Below, one piece after another: positions 13,952 to 26,504 of a stretch of 64,000 nt of DNA; within the stretch, counting starts at the first letter, position 1; each line of letters starts with the position of its first letter. The stretch comes from Pycnopodia helianthoides (lineage: Eukaryota > Echinodermata > Asteroidea > Forcipulatida > Asteriidae), in the NCBI GenBank assembly GCA_032158295.1, contig CM063260.1:7420767-7484766 (forward strand). Direction: 5' to 3'. The position numbers were made by a program, and so were the translations under genes. The notes below the pieces were generated by a model, which was given only the letters and a program-made list of their open reading frames with translations, was not told where the DNA came from and made no database searches.

Positions 13952-14093
13952 TAGGCTGTGTCTGAACTGGCGGCTATGGCTACAGGGGAATCGCTGCCTC
14001 ATCATGCGTTAGGTATAGGACGTCCTTAGCAACACCCTTAGCAACACCCTCAGCAATAGCGGTAGCTGCAGCGGCCAATTCAGAAACAGCCTA
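13952..14093 (+). mobile_element. Foldback element (GGCGGCTATGGCT family), copy A
   Basis: About 142 bp with terminal inverted repeats: TAGGCTGTGTCTGAACTGGC at the left and its near-complement ending AACAGCCTA at the right. TA at each end may be the target duplication. Internally, CTTAGCAACACC-like units are repeated. Non-coding. The same sequence occurs near 30.17 kb and, inverted, near 58.8 kb. Confidence 0.8.
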
Positions 14094-14790
14094 GGACTTG
14101 GAGCATGCGAATAGTCTGATCACTTTTGTCTTTATAGATTGAGAACCAATTACAGTACACAGGGAACAAGACAGTAGGGAAGACGCCTTTCTGCTGGTTT
14201 TGTTAAGTGTTAATCAAAACATTTCCCAAAGTAATCCACTGGTGTAAGAAACAGTCACTGTAGTTTATCCTCATATTTATAGCCCTGATGACTCGTTTAT
14301 GACCAAACAAAAACTGACTAAAAGATCGTAAGAAGTTGAAATCTGCAAACTGGTCTTTCTTGAGGACAAGTTTATGGAAGTATGAAGTGGGTGTGTAAGA
14401 AGTCTCTTAGGATCAAAAGAGTAGGCCTTTTTTTCCCTGACATCTGCTGGATTTGACAGAGAGGGGAGGGGGCAGATTTAACCTGGGGGTAATGGAGTGG
14501 TGGGGGCGGCCTGGGAATTTAAGGGGGTAAGACAAACCCCGCCGGCCACGATTCTCAATCAGAAGTGTGAAAGCTTGCACTTATCTTAATCCTTATGTAG
14601 TCTATTAGTCATTGAGTACAAAGTTTCGCAGTGATTTTATTTTGAGGGGTCGTCAACTCAAATTCTGAGTTTTCAAGAAGGCCCTCAGGCTTGGGGTTGA
14701 GGGTGTGATTTGCATGGTTAACGAGACCACTTCGCAGGTGAAAGGTTTGTTGCACTTTTCTACTTGGTTTCAAAGATTGGTTTGACTGAG

Positions 14791-14912
14791 CGATCTTGGT
14801 CTCCCATTCTAATCAATGTAACCAAACCGAGGCTGGAAGGGGAAAAGGTCTGGTGCCTTTATGGTATAATGAGAATCAGTATTCAGTTGTGCTGGTGCAG
14901 TCAGGGAACTTG
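14791..14912 (+). repeat. GAGGCTGGAAG dispersed family, copy 3
   Basis: CTCCCATTCTAATC, TGTAACCAAACCGAGGCTGG, GGTCTGGTGCC, ATAATGAGAATCAG and AGGGAACTTG are present. It aligns closely with copies 1 and 2. Confidence 0.68.
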
Positions 14913-16235
14913 TTGATGCTAATCTTGAAGCCAACCAGGGCTTAACTGGCATGTTTCAAACCAAAGTATTTTTGAATATACGTCAAGTGGTTTGGGAAGT
15001 TTTTGTGTGGTAAAGATTTTGTGTTGCTGTTTTGTTTCAGTTCAATTAAAAATGCATTTTTTCCCATCTGACAAGAGTCAGACCTAGGTCTTCACGAATT
15101 AAGTCATCTTAAAAGAAAGCCGTTCTGCGTCATTTGAGATCTTTGTTAATTTTGAGTGGCAGTCATTTAGTTTGAAGACTGAACCATCGGAGAGATTCTG
15201 AACAGATAAAAAGCCATAATCGTGGGTTGTAAGCTTATTTTATAAGAGCCCCCGCCGGCCCGACGACGACATGTCCCATTTGCATTAAGTTAGCTGTACT
15301 TTTTACACTTGAACCACACACAAGGAATAACACTCCACGGATTTGCCCCGGAGCAGGGTATAACACGTTTGTAGCGAATACTAATAGAGGCTATTTTTCC
15401 CCCGTAACTTAACTACTCCCCCTCCCCAATACTCTAAGCCAGGAATCTGAATAGAAAACTTTGTAATGACTTGGACTTCTTCTAGTGTTTTTTAAGTTTT
15501 TTAATGTAGGGACCGATCTGATGATATTTTTGTATGGGGGTTGGAGCTGGGGTTCAGATTACTGTATTTTGTCTGTCTAGTTGTAAAGATGTTAGACCTT
15601 TAGCTGACTTGTCAACATTTGATAAAAGTAAATGCTCAATTCTTCTGAGAAAACTGTTTTGTTGTTTTTATGCAAGGCAGGAGAAATCAGTAAAGATTCA
15701 AACACAATTTTTTTCCTGAAATATTTGAGCATTTATTCTATGGAAATGACAACATCTTGAAAACTGCAATGTCTTAAATTTAGTGGGTGTAATCTTAACT
15801 TCTAATATTGTTGTGAAGTCTGGTGTACTGTTAGATTTCAACCTCTTAAGTTCAAAAACATCATCTGAGTCTTTAACAAGATTAGAATAAACTACTGTGT
15901 AGTTTTTAAATCAGATACACAACCGTTAAATAGGAAACCAGTGTTGACAAATTGAGGCTGGAAACAAGGCTTTTACAGGGAATTTTTTTATCTGATCCTT
16001 TAATCAAATTTTTGCATTTGAGATACACTTTGATGTGTGTTTTTATTCCGAGAATCAGTGAAAACAAACAACTAACAGAGATTGAGAGAGGATGTAAATG
16101 AGGGGGGGGGGGCTGTCACAAGATAAACTGGACTGAACAACAAGATACCCTAAACTTAATTTTCCAACTCCACTGCAATCAAAAGTGCATGTGTGTTGCA
16201 TACGAGAACTTCCCGAGTTGAATATCAGGAAGAGT

Positions 16236-16280
16236 TGGAGAGATAGAGGGAGAGAGAGAGAGAGAGAGAGAGGGAGAGAA
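16236..16280 (+). repeat. (GA)n microsatellite
   Basis: AGAGGGAGAGAG with a long AG run and one GGG interruption. Confidence 0.92.
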
Positions 16281-16450
16281 AACAAGGTGTTTGCATTCTC
16301 TTTCGTTACATGCTGATCAATTGATTCACTCATGAAGCCCGGCTGTGAGAGTTCGGCGTAGGGATCCCAGAGTGAACACTCCTGATTACATTAGCATTGA
16401 AGCTACCGCAATTATGCTGACCATAATTGCTACGCAGGGCTTTTAGTTTG

Positions 16451-16482
16451 TAGAGAGAGAGAGAGAGGTAGGGGGGGGGGGG
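16451..16482 (+). repeat. (GA)n followed by G12
   Basis: TAGAGAGAGAGAGAGAGG, then a run of 12 G. Confidence 0.9.
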
Positions 16483-18094
16483 TTTATTGAAGGAAGGAGA
16501 CGGACTGAGACTTGTAAGCACATGAGACAATTGCTGATCGAGGGGCCCACACTCGTTAGAAAAGAGGAAACATTTGATCTTGCCAGACCATGGACCTCAG
16601 CTAGACTAATTAAGTTTGACACCGATACATGGAAGAGAGTCAATGATTGCCCATGTAACGGAGCTCACTGGATAGTGTTAGCCGTAACTTAATTTCTTCT
16701 CCCCGCAATTCTTTGGCCCTAATTTGGCGCGGAGTTACTAAGTGCTTCTCGTTTATGAAATCATTAAGAAATATTGCTTTGCTCTTTTGCAACCCCCCAC
16801 CCATGGATGCTTTTATTTCAATTTAGATGTGGTTTCCTTGAGACATTTTTTTTAGATGAGTACATAAAGATGATTTTTGAAAGGTAGGTGGGGTAGATCA
16901 TTCTTTGTTGATATAGTGAATTGGAATTAAGAGGGGACAATGGTTGATGCTTTAAGCTCTGACCATAATCTTATTTATTTGATTTGTACCTCCATAATTT
17001 CAGTAACATCTAGGATGAGATCGCTCATTATTAGCTTGTTAAGTGTTGAAGAAAGAAACAATGCAGATCCTCACTAGGGCAGTTGGATTGTTAAACATAA
17101 GTTACTTGTGTTTAGAAAGACGTATTTTTGATCAGATTGGTGATCAGTACCTTCCTCCTTTAAGTTGTCATGACGGATCTTGAGGAAGAACACATCCTGC
17201 CCCCCAACGCCATGCACAGCGACTTCTTGGCTGCTGAAGCAAGTTGGAAAAAATCCCCCCCCCCCCTCTTACACAAACGGCAGGCAATTATGATCATAGC
17301 ATAGTCTCGGATATGAGCATTGCCATCACTGTCGGAGAGCACCCCCAGGCCATAGCTATATTACAATCCAAGATACAATCTGGTTATTTCTTTTTCCGCC
17401 ATTGTTGTGCCATGGCACCCGAAGACGACGTGGCAATTTTGTATTCCCTCTTGGCGTGTGTTGCTGGAGTGCTGAAGCTTTCCCGCCCAAGAACATCGTC
17501 GTGGGTGTACACATACACATTAGAAACCACTAAAACATGTCTGGTCAGGAACGCAATTTTTCTTTTGAAGTGAGGTGTTTTGATGGAATGACAGGAAAGG
17601 GTTTAGAATTTCTTACATAATGATAATTGTTACAGAAACTGAGTTACTTGAAGGCTACGTTTGCTCTTAGCCTTGGTGTCCTTATGACTGGAGTTTCACT
17701 TTTACTAGGGCGAAGGCAGGTTTCGACCAGAAAAGAGCTCTTCCATTTGAAAATTCAACACTCTAGAAACATTGGTAAGGTACAAGGACAAGACGTGGAC
17801 AACAGAGGCAATGGTAACTGAGAAAATTCAATCTGTCCCCCCTTTAAAATGCGTCCATAACTATTGTGGTTTCTAAAGGAAGTGCCGTTTACTGGAGCAG
17901 AGTAGCTTCCCCCTTCCTCCTTCAGGCATCTGAATCCTTGTCTTCCAAGTACAGGCATTTTAAAGCATTTTACATCAAAAGTGAAATGTAACGGACATCT
18001 GGTGGAGTCAATTGACTGTTGAGATTAAAAATGATGTCAGTGATGCGTGTTGAACAGCTGATGGAAGGTGTGAGGATTGAGTTGAGCAATTAAC

Positions 18095-18142
18095 TTATTA
18101 TTAATATTATTATTATTATTTTTATTATTATTACTATTATTT
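18095..18142 (+). repeat. (ATT)n microsatellite
   Basis: Irregular TTATTATTATT repeats over about 48 bp, followed by a small GC-rich segment with TAGCCCGGG twice. Confidence 0.9.
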
Positions 18143-20650
18143 AGTGTTATTTAGCCCGGGTAGCCCGGGGAACACCGTTCTCCCTCGGGGCACTGTTACA
18201 TAGTCAAGCACAACAAAACTCCATGAGTAAGGAGGTACTTTGAAGTTTTAGGCTGAGGTTGGAAGGTCAGGCTGAGCAACACAGGAATGATTATAAACTG
18301 TGAAGTTCAATAGATAGTTTTGATGGAATGCTCGTTTTCAAATTTATGACTGAAGAGGTGGGTTTTGAGATTGTGAGGTCGAAGTATGATTTGAGGTTTT
18401 ATATTTTGTTTCCTGAGGTTTCAGATGTGAGGATTATTTGGAGGCTTTATACGTATACATTTGTTAAGGTTTTAGATTAGCATTGCTGTTGACTTCGTTA
18501 CACATCTTTAAAATCTATCAGTAGTTGACAACTCATCCTGGTAACTCAGGAGGTTCCATCAATCATTGTGAGTCATCATTAACGTCACCTCAGATATGGC
18601 ATTCAGATTTCATGTATAAATTGCCGAACCTCTTCTTGGAGAAAGGGATGCCATGACATTTTGCTCCTCTCTCAGTTTTCCCGTTTGGGTTTCAGCAATG
18701 GTCTCACATCATTAGCTTTTATGACTCAGAGGGCAGCACAGGTCACAGGTGATCAAAATATGTATATTAAAAAAACACCCCAAACCAGACCATAATTACC
18801 TTTCTCAAAACCAGGTCAGCCAAAATCTATGGATTCCTCGAAACTATCAGTCTGGAAAAAAAAAGAGAGGAGCAGGCGGTTTGGACATTCCAGCCATGTT
18901 TTTATGATAAGTGGTATCTTCACCCCAGTGTCTCAGCTGTGAAACCTGATAGCTTGAAATTGCCCTCTGTGGTTTCGTCAAGATACAGACACTCTGCTGC
19001 TGTAGCGAAAACACCATCATCTCCTGCATGCATTCTCCCCCCCCCCTTTAACCTCTGTAAATCACAATTATCATGTGATGCAGTTCTGCGGATTCGGTAA
19101 TAAGTCAACTACTTTGGTCCCCATATTTTTCTCTCTTTGAAACTGAGATGGTAGCATTTTTTAAATTGGTAGGAAAAGAGCTTTCCAACGGTATCCAACA
19201 CTTGGGAGAGCAAAAATGAAGCCCCCCCCCCCAACGTCATCAATTACACACTTTCGCCATCATAATTGTGTTTAGTTTTAACTTGTATAATTGTGATAAC
19301 AACTTGTTTGATAGAAGTTAAACTTTTTACATTGATATCCAACAATAAGTTGCAATCTCTGAGCACGCAAATGAGTTGGGTTGTAATTTTTGAAACTGAG
19401 ATAGCGCAAATTTTGAATGATGTAGTTAGAGTAAAGAGCATTCCATTGATATTCAAATTACATCCAAATTACCAAGACGCGCTGAATTTGACCCAAACAG
19501 TATGCAGACAAAAATTTATAGCGAACTAACAAGTAACTATTTTGTACCTAAAAATACCCGGAATGGGGTTATAATGTTCATACCAGTACCAATCCTCCAG
19601 AGAACTATTTTCAGCTGGAATTCTGGTGCTGAGAACACAATGGTGTATGGGTAAAACACAAATAATGGTCTTTATTCCCAATGTAAATTCAAAATCAATC
19701 AATTCTGGAATTCTTTGAATGTCAGGAATATATAGTTTGAATCCCTTCCAAATCGCCAATGCTTATTTAGGTTGTAGCAATTGAAACAAACTTGATATGA
19801 GCATGACCAAAAAATCCCCGACAAAACAAATTTAAACAACTTTTTCCTTGTTTTAAGAAAGTGTTATGAAATTTTTTGTTGCTTGGATGATATGTGCATT
19901 AAATACAAGGGAATGAATTTACTCTTCTGAAAGAGTGTTGATGAATTATGCATTCAAAGTACAATTTATTGGTTCCAGACGTTAAAAAACAAGTGAATGT
20001 TCGGCGGAGGTTCCAAGAGTGGCAAGTCTGTCTGTGCGATTTCTTATGAGAGGCCTCACAAATGATATAATCCATGATATGATGGGCTCTGATGGTACCA
20101 TGAGAGATATGAAATGTTATCGCAGTTTTGAATTTCATATCTTGGACTTTGAAAAGCCATCAAAAATCTCTTAAATAAAAACCAAAATAACAATATTTGT
20201 GGAGGTTTGGGTAATTCGATCGGCGGTTTTCTACACAGTGAATTCCAATACGTGAACGTAGAAACCTGAACTGGCATAACAGATTCTATATCCTTAATAT
20301 AGGCTGGCCAAGTGTTCTGATGTTTGCGCCGGTAAAGTTATACTGCGAGAAATATTATAAATATTCAATATTCCGCGAGCGCTTGATCTATCTCTTTCGA
20401 TCGACACGTACAATTTCTTCGCGTCAGGGTTTCTGTGTTTGCTGTGGTGGAACTGATATATTCAGTGACTAACAATTTCTGTCGGAATTATTGTTCTTAA
20501 TAATTTATAGGGCTGACAAGTTTAACTTGAGCCTTGCACACTGAGGGTAGAGCAGGGTTTTGGTTTGAAGCTGCACTGACCTTTTCATCACAAAGACTTT
20601 CAACTTTCAAAAATTATTCTTGTTCCCACAGTTACTTTTTGGGGTGTATT

Positions 20651-20700
20651 TGTATTTATTTGTTTATTTATTTATTTATTTATTTATTTACTTATTTACT
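20651..20700 (+). repeat. (TTTA)n microsatellite
   Basis: About eleven TTTA units with TTTG and TTAC variants. Confidence 0.92.
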
Positions 20701-20830
20701 TCCGTTAAAAAACACAATACATGGTTGGTAGTATCACAGGTCAATACTTATATGACATGCTTACAATGTTTACAATTAAGTTTTACAAAAAAAAGACAAA
20801 CAAAATCTGGACCAGCCAGAAATTAGAAAT
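20651..20830 (-). mobile_element. Possible retroelement 3' tail, (TAAA)n, antisense
   Basis: A (TTTA)n run of about 50 bp, then unique-looking AT-rich sequence. On the minus strand this ends in (TAAA)n, as LINE/SINE 3' ends do. No reverse transcriptase was recognised. Confidence 0.3.
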
Positions 20831-21377
20831 CAATCCTATACTATGGAAAATATTAAAATGAAAAATTAGCAAAAGTAAAAGTCACAATGAAGAGGAATTA
20901 CAAGTAGAACCTGTACATGGAAATGAAATTAAAAACAAGACAGACATTCATTTAAGTAGTTTGATAACAAAAACCAGACAAAGCTGGAGTTGATTAAGAT
21001 TAAAAGTTATCATGAATAGAAGATACAAAATTTGGTAAAAGAGCAGACACTTATACAAAAATATGTAGAAAGTTATGGACAAAGCTGGACTACTGGATTT
21101 TCTGTATCTGCCCATTCTGCAGAGCAGTGGAACTAACCATGTAAATGCATTTTCTCTTAAATCTTAAGTGTTTTTTTTAAGTTGATATGTTGTTGTCATA
21201 ATTGCACCACTTAAACAAAAAAAGGATGGTTGGTTAACTTGTACTATCAATACAAGTAATGGTGGCATCATGGATGAAGAATATCATTTTTGTTTTACCC
21301 TTACATCGATGTTTGTTAAGCACTGTGGTATACTCAAGTGCTTTCCCGAGTCCTGTGAAATATATGGCTTACTATTG

Positions 21378-21456
21378 TGGGGTAGATAGGGTGGAATTAA
21401 TCCAAGACCCCCACCATTTCAGAGCAGATGTCTAACCACAAGACCACCGAGATCAA
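21378..21456 (-). repeat. tRNA-like SINE head (Pol III A and B boxes), antisense
   Basis: The minus strand reads GGTGGTCTTGTGGTTAG (21432-21448), nearly identical to the tRNA-Glu D-arm/A-box. After 28 nt comes GGATTAATTCC (21393-21403), an 8/11 match to the B box GGTTCGATTCC. The spacing equals that in tRNA-Glu. Acceptor and T stems do not pair, so it is a tRNA-derived repeat relic and not a working tRNA gene. Confidence 0.6.
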
Positions 21457-22635
21457 ATCGTCCTACCCATCAAATACAAAACAAAAAGTCTAGCGCCCAG
21501 TTCAATGTTAATTGTCAGTACTGAGTAGGTTTGATAATAAGTTGATACATGAAACAGCGTTTGTGCGAGAGCACATTGTTAGAAGTGCAGCAGCCATTTT
21601 TACTTCCTGCTGTGACTGTTTCATGAATGACTTCACAATCTCAAAGCCCAATCAAACCCCAAGGCCAGGCACAACCTTTATCACACCGCAGTGTCTGTGT
21701 CTTATCCCTTGTAGCAGTCGTATGTAATTACAGTACTGAAAACTAATTGCCAACAAAGGACCTGACTAGGCCTACTTTCCCTTTTGTCCTCAATTTGGTC
21801 ACGTTAATTTAATTGGAAGAAAAACAATATGGCATGTCCCTGATTAAGGCCTAAAGTTGCATACGGCATTGTTTGTAATAGCAAAAATACATCTTCTATA
21901 TCCGATATTTTTCTTTTTCTAATAACGGCGTTGACGCAAATGAACCCCATCTTACTCGATCTACATACTTTAAGGAAGACAGATGATCCAGAAAAGGTTA
22001 TTACTTCATAGATAGGAATTCTCCATCCGTACGAGAGAGGAAAAAACCTTAAAGACATAAGAGGAAAGCTAAGAAACCTAATCATCAGTCTCCCTGTAGT
22101 TGATAGACGTAGTCATTTAAATTAGATGAGTGAATACAGACTTTAGTCTGTAGTTCTGGCACCGGATTGTCCACCATCCCCAACTGCAATAGTACTTAAA
22201 TGTTCCAACATGATACCAGCATATTGATGTTAAATTGAATACCTTATGTTCGAATATTCAAAGATAATTATTTTCTGTTTTTTTCCCCCTCTCCCTCTCT
22301 CTCTCTCGGCAGTATTTTTATTTTTTATTACCACTGGCTTGGATGAGTATGCTTCATGGAATTTTGCGCACATGACTTTTATGACCGTTTTTTTTTTTCA
22401 TAGTTGAACTTGTTTAATGGATGATACATTATTTGCAGTTTTTTTTTACGATGTGTGTAAATCTGTTTAAAAATCATCTTGATAAATTTATGGAGAAAGG
22501 GCAGCATAATGTGTGAAAAAAAAAATTGTGAGTCAGATTTTTTTCGCTCGAAGTCATCAAGGAGATGTGTGGTTTTACAAATATGGTATTCAAATCGGTG
22601 GTTACTGGTTTCTGCAACTAAATTCAGTTATTTCC

Positions 22636-22978
22636 TTAAAGGCCCTGTACACTATTAGTAAAATCGAAAAAACACAATGTTCACAGATTCACACACAACT
22701 TACATGATTTAAAGTAAGTAATGGTAGAAAGGGTTCCTTAAAATATTTCTGCCTAAAATGCTATCGTTTCTGAGAAACGAGTAAAACAATAGTAATTATC
22801 GCGCGCGATAATTTGAAAAAACAGAAAACACATAAGATCTCTTTTCACTATTTTCTCGTGACCTCGATGACCAATTGAGCTCAAACTTTCACAGGTTTGT
22901 TTGTTCATGCATATGTTGAATCACACAAAATGTGGACACTGATTTTGAGCTGTTACCAAAAGTGTACAATACCTTTAA
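22636..22978 (+). mobile_element. TTAA-bounded inverted-repeat element (MITE-like), copy 1
   Basis: A 343 bp non-coding element that begins TTAAAGG and ends CCTTTAA. Its imperfect terminal inverted repeats share TGTACACT. TTAA at both ends is the target duplication typical of piggyBac-type elements. The second half carries TTTTCTCGTGACC and TTCACAGGTTTG, shared with the other copies. The centre is a CG-rich palindrome. It has no coding capacity, so it would be non-autonomous. Transposon class is inferred from TTAA only. Confidence 0.8.
22794..22813. repeat. Perfect 20 bp CG-core palindrome
   Basis: AATTAT, then four CG dinucleotides, then ATAATT. It sits at the centre of TTAA element copy 1. 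Confidence 0.95.
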
Positions 22979-23138
22979 GCCTCTCTTTTACCCAATTGTT
23001 TTTACATAAACAGACGCTTGTGACCACTTCTGATTTAAAATTTAGTTTTGAAAGTATCTTGATGTAAAACACAGGATGTAACATAACCAAGCAGGGCCCT
23101 AATGGAAATCGTTTTTAATAGTTAGTGCACACTAAGGG

Positions 23139-23189
23139 TAAAAAAATATAATAAATAGATAAATAAAATAAGTAAATAAAATAAATATG
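23139..23189 (+). repeat. (AAAT)n microsatellite
   Basis: Imperfect AAATA units with GATA and GTAA variants. Confidence 0.85.
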
Positions 23190-24559
23190 CAAAAGTTATT
23201 ACTCTACAGTGTGCTACTGCAAACCATAGATTTTTATGTACTATCCATTGATAAAAATCTTCAAAGTAAAAAAAGGAAAAAAGAAAAGAAAAGAAAAAAA
23301 AGGGAAGGGTGAATAAAACAGCAGGTTTCAAAAACCAATCTTATAAATTCCTCCCCCAAAAGGTTTGTTTTGATACATGGCTCGTGATTGTCAGTGACTT
23401 GACAGTGCTATCACTGGTGATCTACAGCCTTACCTCACCGGTGGAATTGTTCTGTATCAAATCATTTGGAATCACACAACAGCAAGCCTGTTTGTGACGT
23501 TGCTGCCCTGTAATAAGCCATAATAATAAGAGCGAAAAAGCAGCTAAACAACACGGGAAGAAAATATATTTGCAATTTTCTCCCCGATCCCCGGAAGGCA
23601 GAAATTTACGTCACATTCCAGCATCACCTGGCTTGATGTAAGCCGGCGCTTTTCGTGCAAATTACCGGCCGGTCAGCCTTGCTTGAGGCAGGGCTTTTGG
23701 TTGTTGCGTAGACAGGTAGTTGGTGTCTTATCAAAGCATTCCATCTCATGTACGGACTGACAATGATCAAGAAACGAGAAATTCAAAAGGTGGACAGTTA
23801 AAGGTTAGATATCAAATCAAGTCATGTTTTCTTCACCCTTTAAACCAATCGAGAGAGACCAAATTTTCCCTCCTCCCTTTAAAACACAACCAAAACAGCA
23901 AAAGTAATCTCTGACTAGAGAAAACACTGCACTAAGAAAAGGAAGAATAATCGCAATCTCCTCTAGATTGAGTGCTTGTTTATTTGTTTTTCTTTTGTTT
24001 ACACAATAGATCTGGTTGTTGTGAGATTAACTCTAGCTGTTTGACCTTTAAGAAGTTTTTTTTTTAGCGTGATAAAGTCTTCCCAAAAAATCAGCGCTCA
24101 TTGTGACTCAGAAAGGGTAGCTTTTAACCCAGAATCTGTCCCAAAAGACTTGATGGAGGCATCCGTTTCAAAACACAGTTGAATTAATGTCCCAAAACAA
24201 CCGAGCCCTAAATGGACTAGGGAGTGCATAATCACCGCATCTTTTACAGTCAGACGGCCGAAAACCCCCTCCTCCACCAAGCGCCACCCCAATTAATTAT
24301 GCATGCGAGACACAGGTGCTTTGTGGGCTAAAATGTCCTGACACGTATGTCAGAGTCCGGGGCAAAGTGTTCCTCCCTGCGTTTTCTTCCTCCTCCTCCT
24401 CCGACCACAACAGACTCTCTTATTCTGATGCACTGCGAGACAGACTGACAGTCGTTTTGATCGGCCCCGCGGTATGTTTTCTTAGTAAATGTATTCGATG
24501 AGGGGAACCCTTGTTGGTATAGATTGATTCCGTCTGCATCTTGTGGCACACATTCTGTT

Positions 24560-24880
24560 GTCTATTCCTCTTTTCTTCTCTTCATTCATCCATCTGATTT
24601 CTTCTCCTTTCTTTTGATTGAACTCCTAACCCTCCAGTCCACCATTCCCTGTTTCCTACTTTCCCTTCCTCTCTTCAACCCTCATTGATGACTTCTGGTA
24701 TTCTTCCCTTCGGGTGATCTTTATTTGGACCCTCACTTTCTTTTCCATCTTTTCCTCTGTCTTGTTATTGTTTCCCCTTACATTCTCCATCATTCAACTC
24801 TCATTGCCCTTCTTTCTCTCCTTTTCTGCATCTAATTTTCCATCGAACCTTACTCAAACTTTCCACCTCTTTAAATTCAT
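24560..24880 (+). repeat. Long pyrimidine-rich strand-asymmetric tract
   Basis: About 320 bp strongly biased to C and T on the + strand, with few purine runs. It creates a low-complexity open frame (24714-24959) rich in Ser/Phe/Leu that is not a gene. Confidence 0.7.
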
Positions 24881-25783
24881 TTCATTTTCCATCCATATAC
24901 ATGATGGTAAACTCCCAGCCATCCTCCAAAAAAGTCTTCATAATCTTGCATTTTCTTAATAATAACCAAAGTTCAGAACAAAAACGTTAAGTTAATAAAC
25001 CACAATTTCCCCCACCCAAATCTGTACATCTTTATATAAAGAGAGATGTTGCCATGGTAATAAGGTAGTTCTCCTCAGTTTGATGCTAAAGATGTCAAGT
25101 TGGAAAGCTCCTAATCATCAGGCATCTATGGAATAGGCCAGCTTGAGATCCAATGGCTGATTATATGGCTTGTTCAAAGATCATAAATTCAAGCAGTGGA
25201 ATATTGTTTCACTAGAGCTACTGATAGTTATCTATGCATTTTATATTTAAAACAATGCATAATGGACAAGCGCCAACTCAAGTTAAATCACACATGGCTG
25301 AGATAATTTCCTATGGGCTATTTAGAATAAAAAAAGAGAGAAAACGATAATGATGTCACTGTGCTTTTCTCGTCAAGGTTGTACGGCCATTCCAGAGTTC
25401 CATTCAACATAACTGGACACTTAATTCCTGCTATGAATGATATGACTGAGAGTGGCAATTACAGTGTTGCTATGGTTTCATAGCAATCGCGTGGTCAGAT
25501 AAATTGAGCTGAAGGGGTTATCAGTTGGAAAAAATGATGAATTCACTAACGACCCTGGTTGATCTCTCTGGTAATAAAACCAGAAGACATTTATGGCAAT
25601 GGTTGTGATGAAAATTAATCAAATCGCTAAGAACTCTTGTCAGCGAGTGACTCTGGTAGAGCTAATGCAATGCCTTATACTTTTTAAGTGACCGTTGATG
25701 AGTGTAGTTCCAAAGTCATCAGGATACTTTTCTTTGTAAGTGATCACCCATATGGATAAGAGAAAGGGAGAGTAATAAAAAAG

Positions 25784-25810
25784 GAAAAAAAGAAGAAGAA
25801 GAAGAAGAAG
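25784..25810 (+). repeat. (GAA)n microsatellite
   Basis: A short A run, then seven GAA units. On the minus strand this gives a leucine/serine run in chance frames. Confidence 0.9.
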
Positions 25811-26504
25811 TAACGTTTGGCAAACGCAAACATCTTTTTGGAAAGTGTTGTTGAAACAATTGAGTGGGCTGTGAGACACTTAAATAAGACTTCTGAAAGG
25901 TCTGTTGTATTTTGTAGAAGTTGATGAAGATTTTTCTAGTATTTAACATTTTCTCATGAGAGCCTCTCCTGAAGAATTAAACCAAAGCTTTCGTTGATGT
26001 TTCCTACACTAAATTTTTAACAAGATTGTTCAACCTCAATTATTTATGTCCCATGTCCCATGTCCCACACACTTAATTTGCCGCTATGAATATTGCATCA
26101 AATTCAAAGTACAAACAGCTTTCATGTGATTATCATATTTCCCTTCAGTTTCGGTCGAAATATGTCAGAAACGGCAGGAGGAACGCTTTGTGTGTTTCAA
26201 ATTACGCGATCTATTTTTGGACGCTGTCAGGTGTGATTGTATATTTGAGTTTTCCTTCCCAATCAAGTGATACGACAGCCGAGTAATCCCCTGAAATCCC
26301 ACATTTGTTGGGGAATCCTCGGGGGTTATTCCTGCCAGTGTAAAGCCCTCTTTCTCTCTCCCCTTGCTCTGGCCTCAGTGATTTCAGCTAGTCACTCATT
26401 GGGCTCGTACACAGTGAGGATTATGGCCACAAATGGAACAACTTGTCATCGTTGCGGAATTAATATATGGCTTGAGCCAATCAGTGTCCTCTTACTGTAG
26501 GGGA

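Larger units (their letters stand above)
15000..20600. other. No recognisable gene; microsatellites only
   Basis: Contains the GA and ATT microsatellites listed, C-runs near 17258, 19037 and 19220, and a weak GAGGCTGG relic near 15953. Nothing else was identified. Confidence 0.55.
23200..26500. other. No recognisable gene; intronic sequence
   Basis: Holds the pyrimidine tract and GAA repeat listed separately. At 24290-24325, AATTAATTATGCATGC and CACAGGTG (homeodomain-, octamer- and E-box-like words) lie close together. This is suggestive only. Confidence 0.5.

Noticed and set aside
24714..24959. Hydrophobic Phe/Leu/Ser-rich open frame resembling a membrane protein
   Set aside because: Produced by the pyrimidine-rich tract; low-complexity codons, not a gene.
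25640..25949. Leucine/serine-run frames on the minus strand
   Set aside because: Translations of the GAA microsatellite.
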